Source: Solirubrobacter taibaiensis (GTDB taxonomy: Bacteria > Actinomycetota > Thermoleophilia > Solirubrobacterales > Solirubrobacteraceae). Taken from it: a stretch of 64,000 nucleotides of DNA. This document shows positions 63,391 to 64,000 of this stretch, one piece after another; the stretch's first letter is position 1, and each line of letters opens with the position of its first letter. The notes beneath the pieces were generated by a model. The model was not told the origin of the DNA. It made no database searches and worked only from the letters and a program-made list of their open reading frames with translations. The position numbers were made by a program, and so were the translations under genes. The stretch spans positions 39,005 to 103,004 of the forward strand of contig JAPDDQ010000027.1 of the NCBI GenBank assembly GCA_027587225.1. The letters are read 5' to 3'.

Positions 63391-64000
63391 CTACAGGTTC
63401 AGCGCGCGGCCGCTGTCGGGGTCGAAGAGCTTGATCTGGCTCGTGTCCAGGGCGAGCTCGAGTGCGTGGCCCGCCTCTGCCGCGCTTGCGGCATCGAGCC
63501 GGGCGACCACCGTTCCCGTGTCCAGCCCTTCGAGGTCGTCGAGTTGGTCCGAACGCACGTCGTCGGTCTCGAAGTAGACGTAGTACTCCGAGCCCATCGA
63601 CTCGACGACGTCGAGCTTGGCCGTGAAGCGCATCCCGTCGGCCCGGATGCCGGCGTCCTCGAACTGCTCCGGCCGGATGCCGGCGATCACCTCCCGCTTG
63701 CCGGTCTTCACGCCGGGCGGGATCGGCGCGTCGCCGAACGGCAGCCGCAGCTTGCTCTCTTCCAGACGCGCGGGCACGAAGTTCATCGCCGGTGAGCCGA
63801 TGAACCCGGCGACGAACAGGTTCGCCGGATGCTCGTACAGCGTCTTGGGCGTGTCCACCTGCTGGATCACGCCGCCGCGCATCACCGCGACCCGGTCACC
63901 GAGCGTCATCGCCTCGGTCTGATCGTGCGTGACGTAGAGCATCGTCGTGCCCAGCTGATGCTGGATCCGCGCCACCTGCGTACGCATCTGCACGCGCAAC
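63391..64000 (-). CDS. C-terminal part of a sugar ABC transporter ATPase (MsmK/UgpC type), partial
   Basis: The gene runs off the right edge; about 203 residues are seen. They begin in the post-Walker B region with the H-loop (MLYVTHDQTEAMTLGDRVAVM) and continue with IQQVDTPKTLYEHPANLFVAGFIGSPAMNF and a TOBE/MalK-like regulatory domain (VIAGIRPEQFED, VESMGSEYYVYFETDD). This is the class that powers carbohydrate importers. The Walker motifs lie outside the window. Confidence 0.9.
   Translation of the reverse strand, partial: LRVQMRTQVARIQHQLGTTMLYVTHDQTEAMTLGDRVAVMRGGVIQQVDTPKTLYEHPANLFVAGFIGSPAMNFVPARLEESKLRLPFGDAPIPPGVKTGKREVIAGIRPEQFEDAGIRADGMRFTAKLDVVESMGSEYYVYFETDDVRSDQLDDLEGLDTGTVVARLDAASAAEAGHALELALDTSQIKLFDPDSGRALNL

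Overview
The window is about 70% G+C, densely packed, and rich in four-base ATGA/GTGA stop-start overlaps. It also holds secreted beta-propeller proteins, several leaderless-looking promoters and no tRNA, rRNA, CRISPR array or insertion sequence that I can see. Protein families and codon style suggest a high-GC actinobacterium, most likely of the Thermoleophilia/Solirubrobacterales type. That placement is an inference from gene content, not from a marker gene.

Layout. 1-9437: a c-di-GMP turnover protein (GGDEF-EAL), a small ribbon-helix-helix-like protein, a secreted phytase-like esterase, a 673-aa internally duplicated protein with a nuclear-localisation-like tail, and small secreted or unknown proteins. 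9685-16773: secreted propeller proteins, an alpha/beta hydrolase, and a divergent TetR/SRPBCC pair sharing one operator. 16774-21082: an orphan [2Fe-2S] CoxS-like subunit, a NarL-type two-component system and an MMPL exporter. 21057-35124: the centrepiece, a LysR regulator divergent from a 16-gene operon for form I (Mo-Cu) aerobic CO dehydrogenase. 35145-43075: secreted proteins, a GGDEF/HD-GYP protein, a PAP2 phosphatase, an arylsulfotransferase-like protein and a secreted amidase. 43077-54164: a hypothetical, a frameshifted beta-lactamase-family gene, an APC permease/alcohol dehydrogenase/M20 peptidase cluster, a stand-alone CarH-like B12-binding protein, a BNR lipoprotein and an LVIVD-repeat protein. 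54240-59345: a fructose-type ABC importer and two LacI regulators. 59330-64000: a flavin monooxygenase, a diguanylate cyclase, a CBS protein, a muconolactone-isomerase-like protein, a truncated haemoglobin and the end of a sugar ABC ATPase.

The CO dehydrogenase operon runs coxM1 - five tiny single-pass membrane proteins - coxM2 - coxS - coxL1 (AYRCSFR) - coxD (MoxR AAA+) - coxE (VWA) - small Cys protein - stand-alone CoxL fragment - YceI - coxG - zinc-ribbon protein - coxL2 (AYACSFR) - xdhC-YHS. Most junctions overlap, so it is probably one translationally coupled unit. My reading (inference) is an enzyme tethered to the membrane by the five small proteins, matured by CoxD/CoxE/XdhC, and coupled to the quinone pool through CoxG and perhaps YceI. 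With the orphan CoxS at 16774, a second M/S/L subunit set is encoded.

Two genes appear to start with CTG (22069 and 52185). Both calls rest on independent evidence: a paralogue alignment with a Shine-Dalgarno sequence, and a lipoprotein signal peptide with a CTGA overlap.
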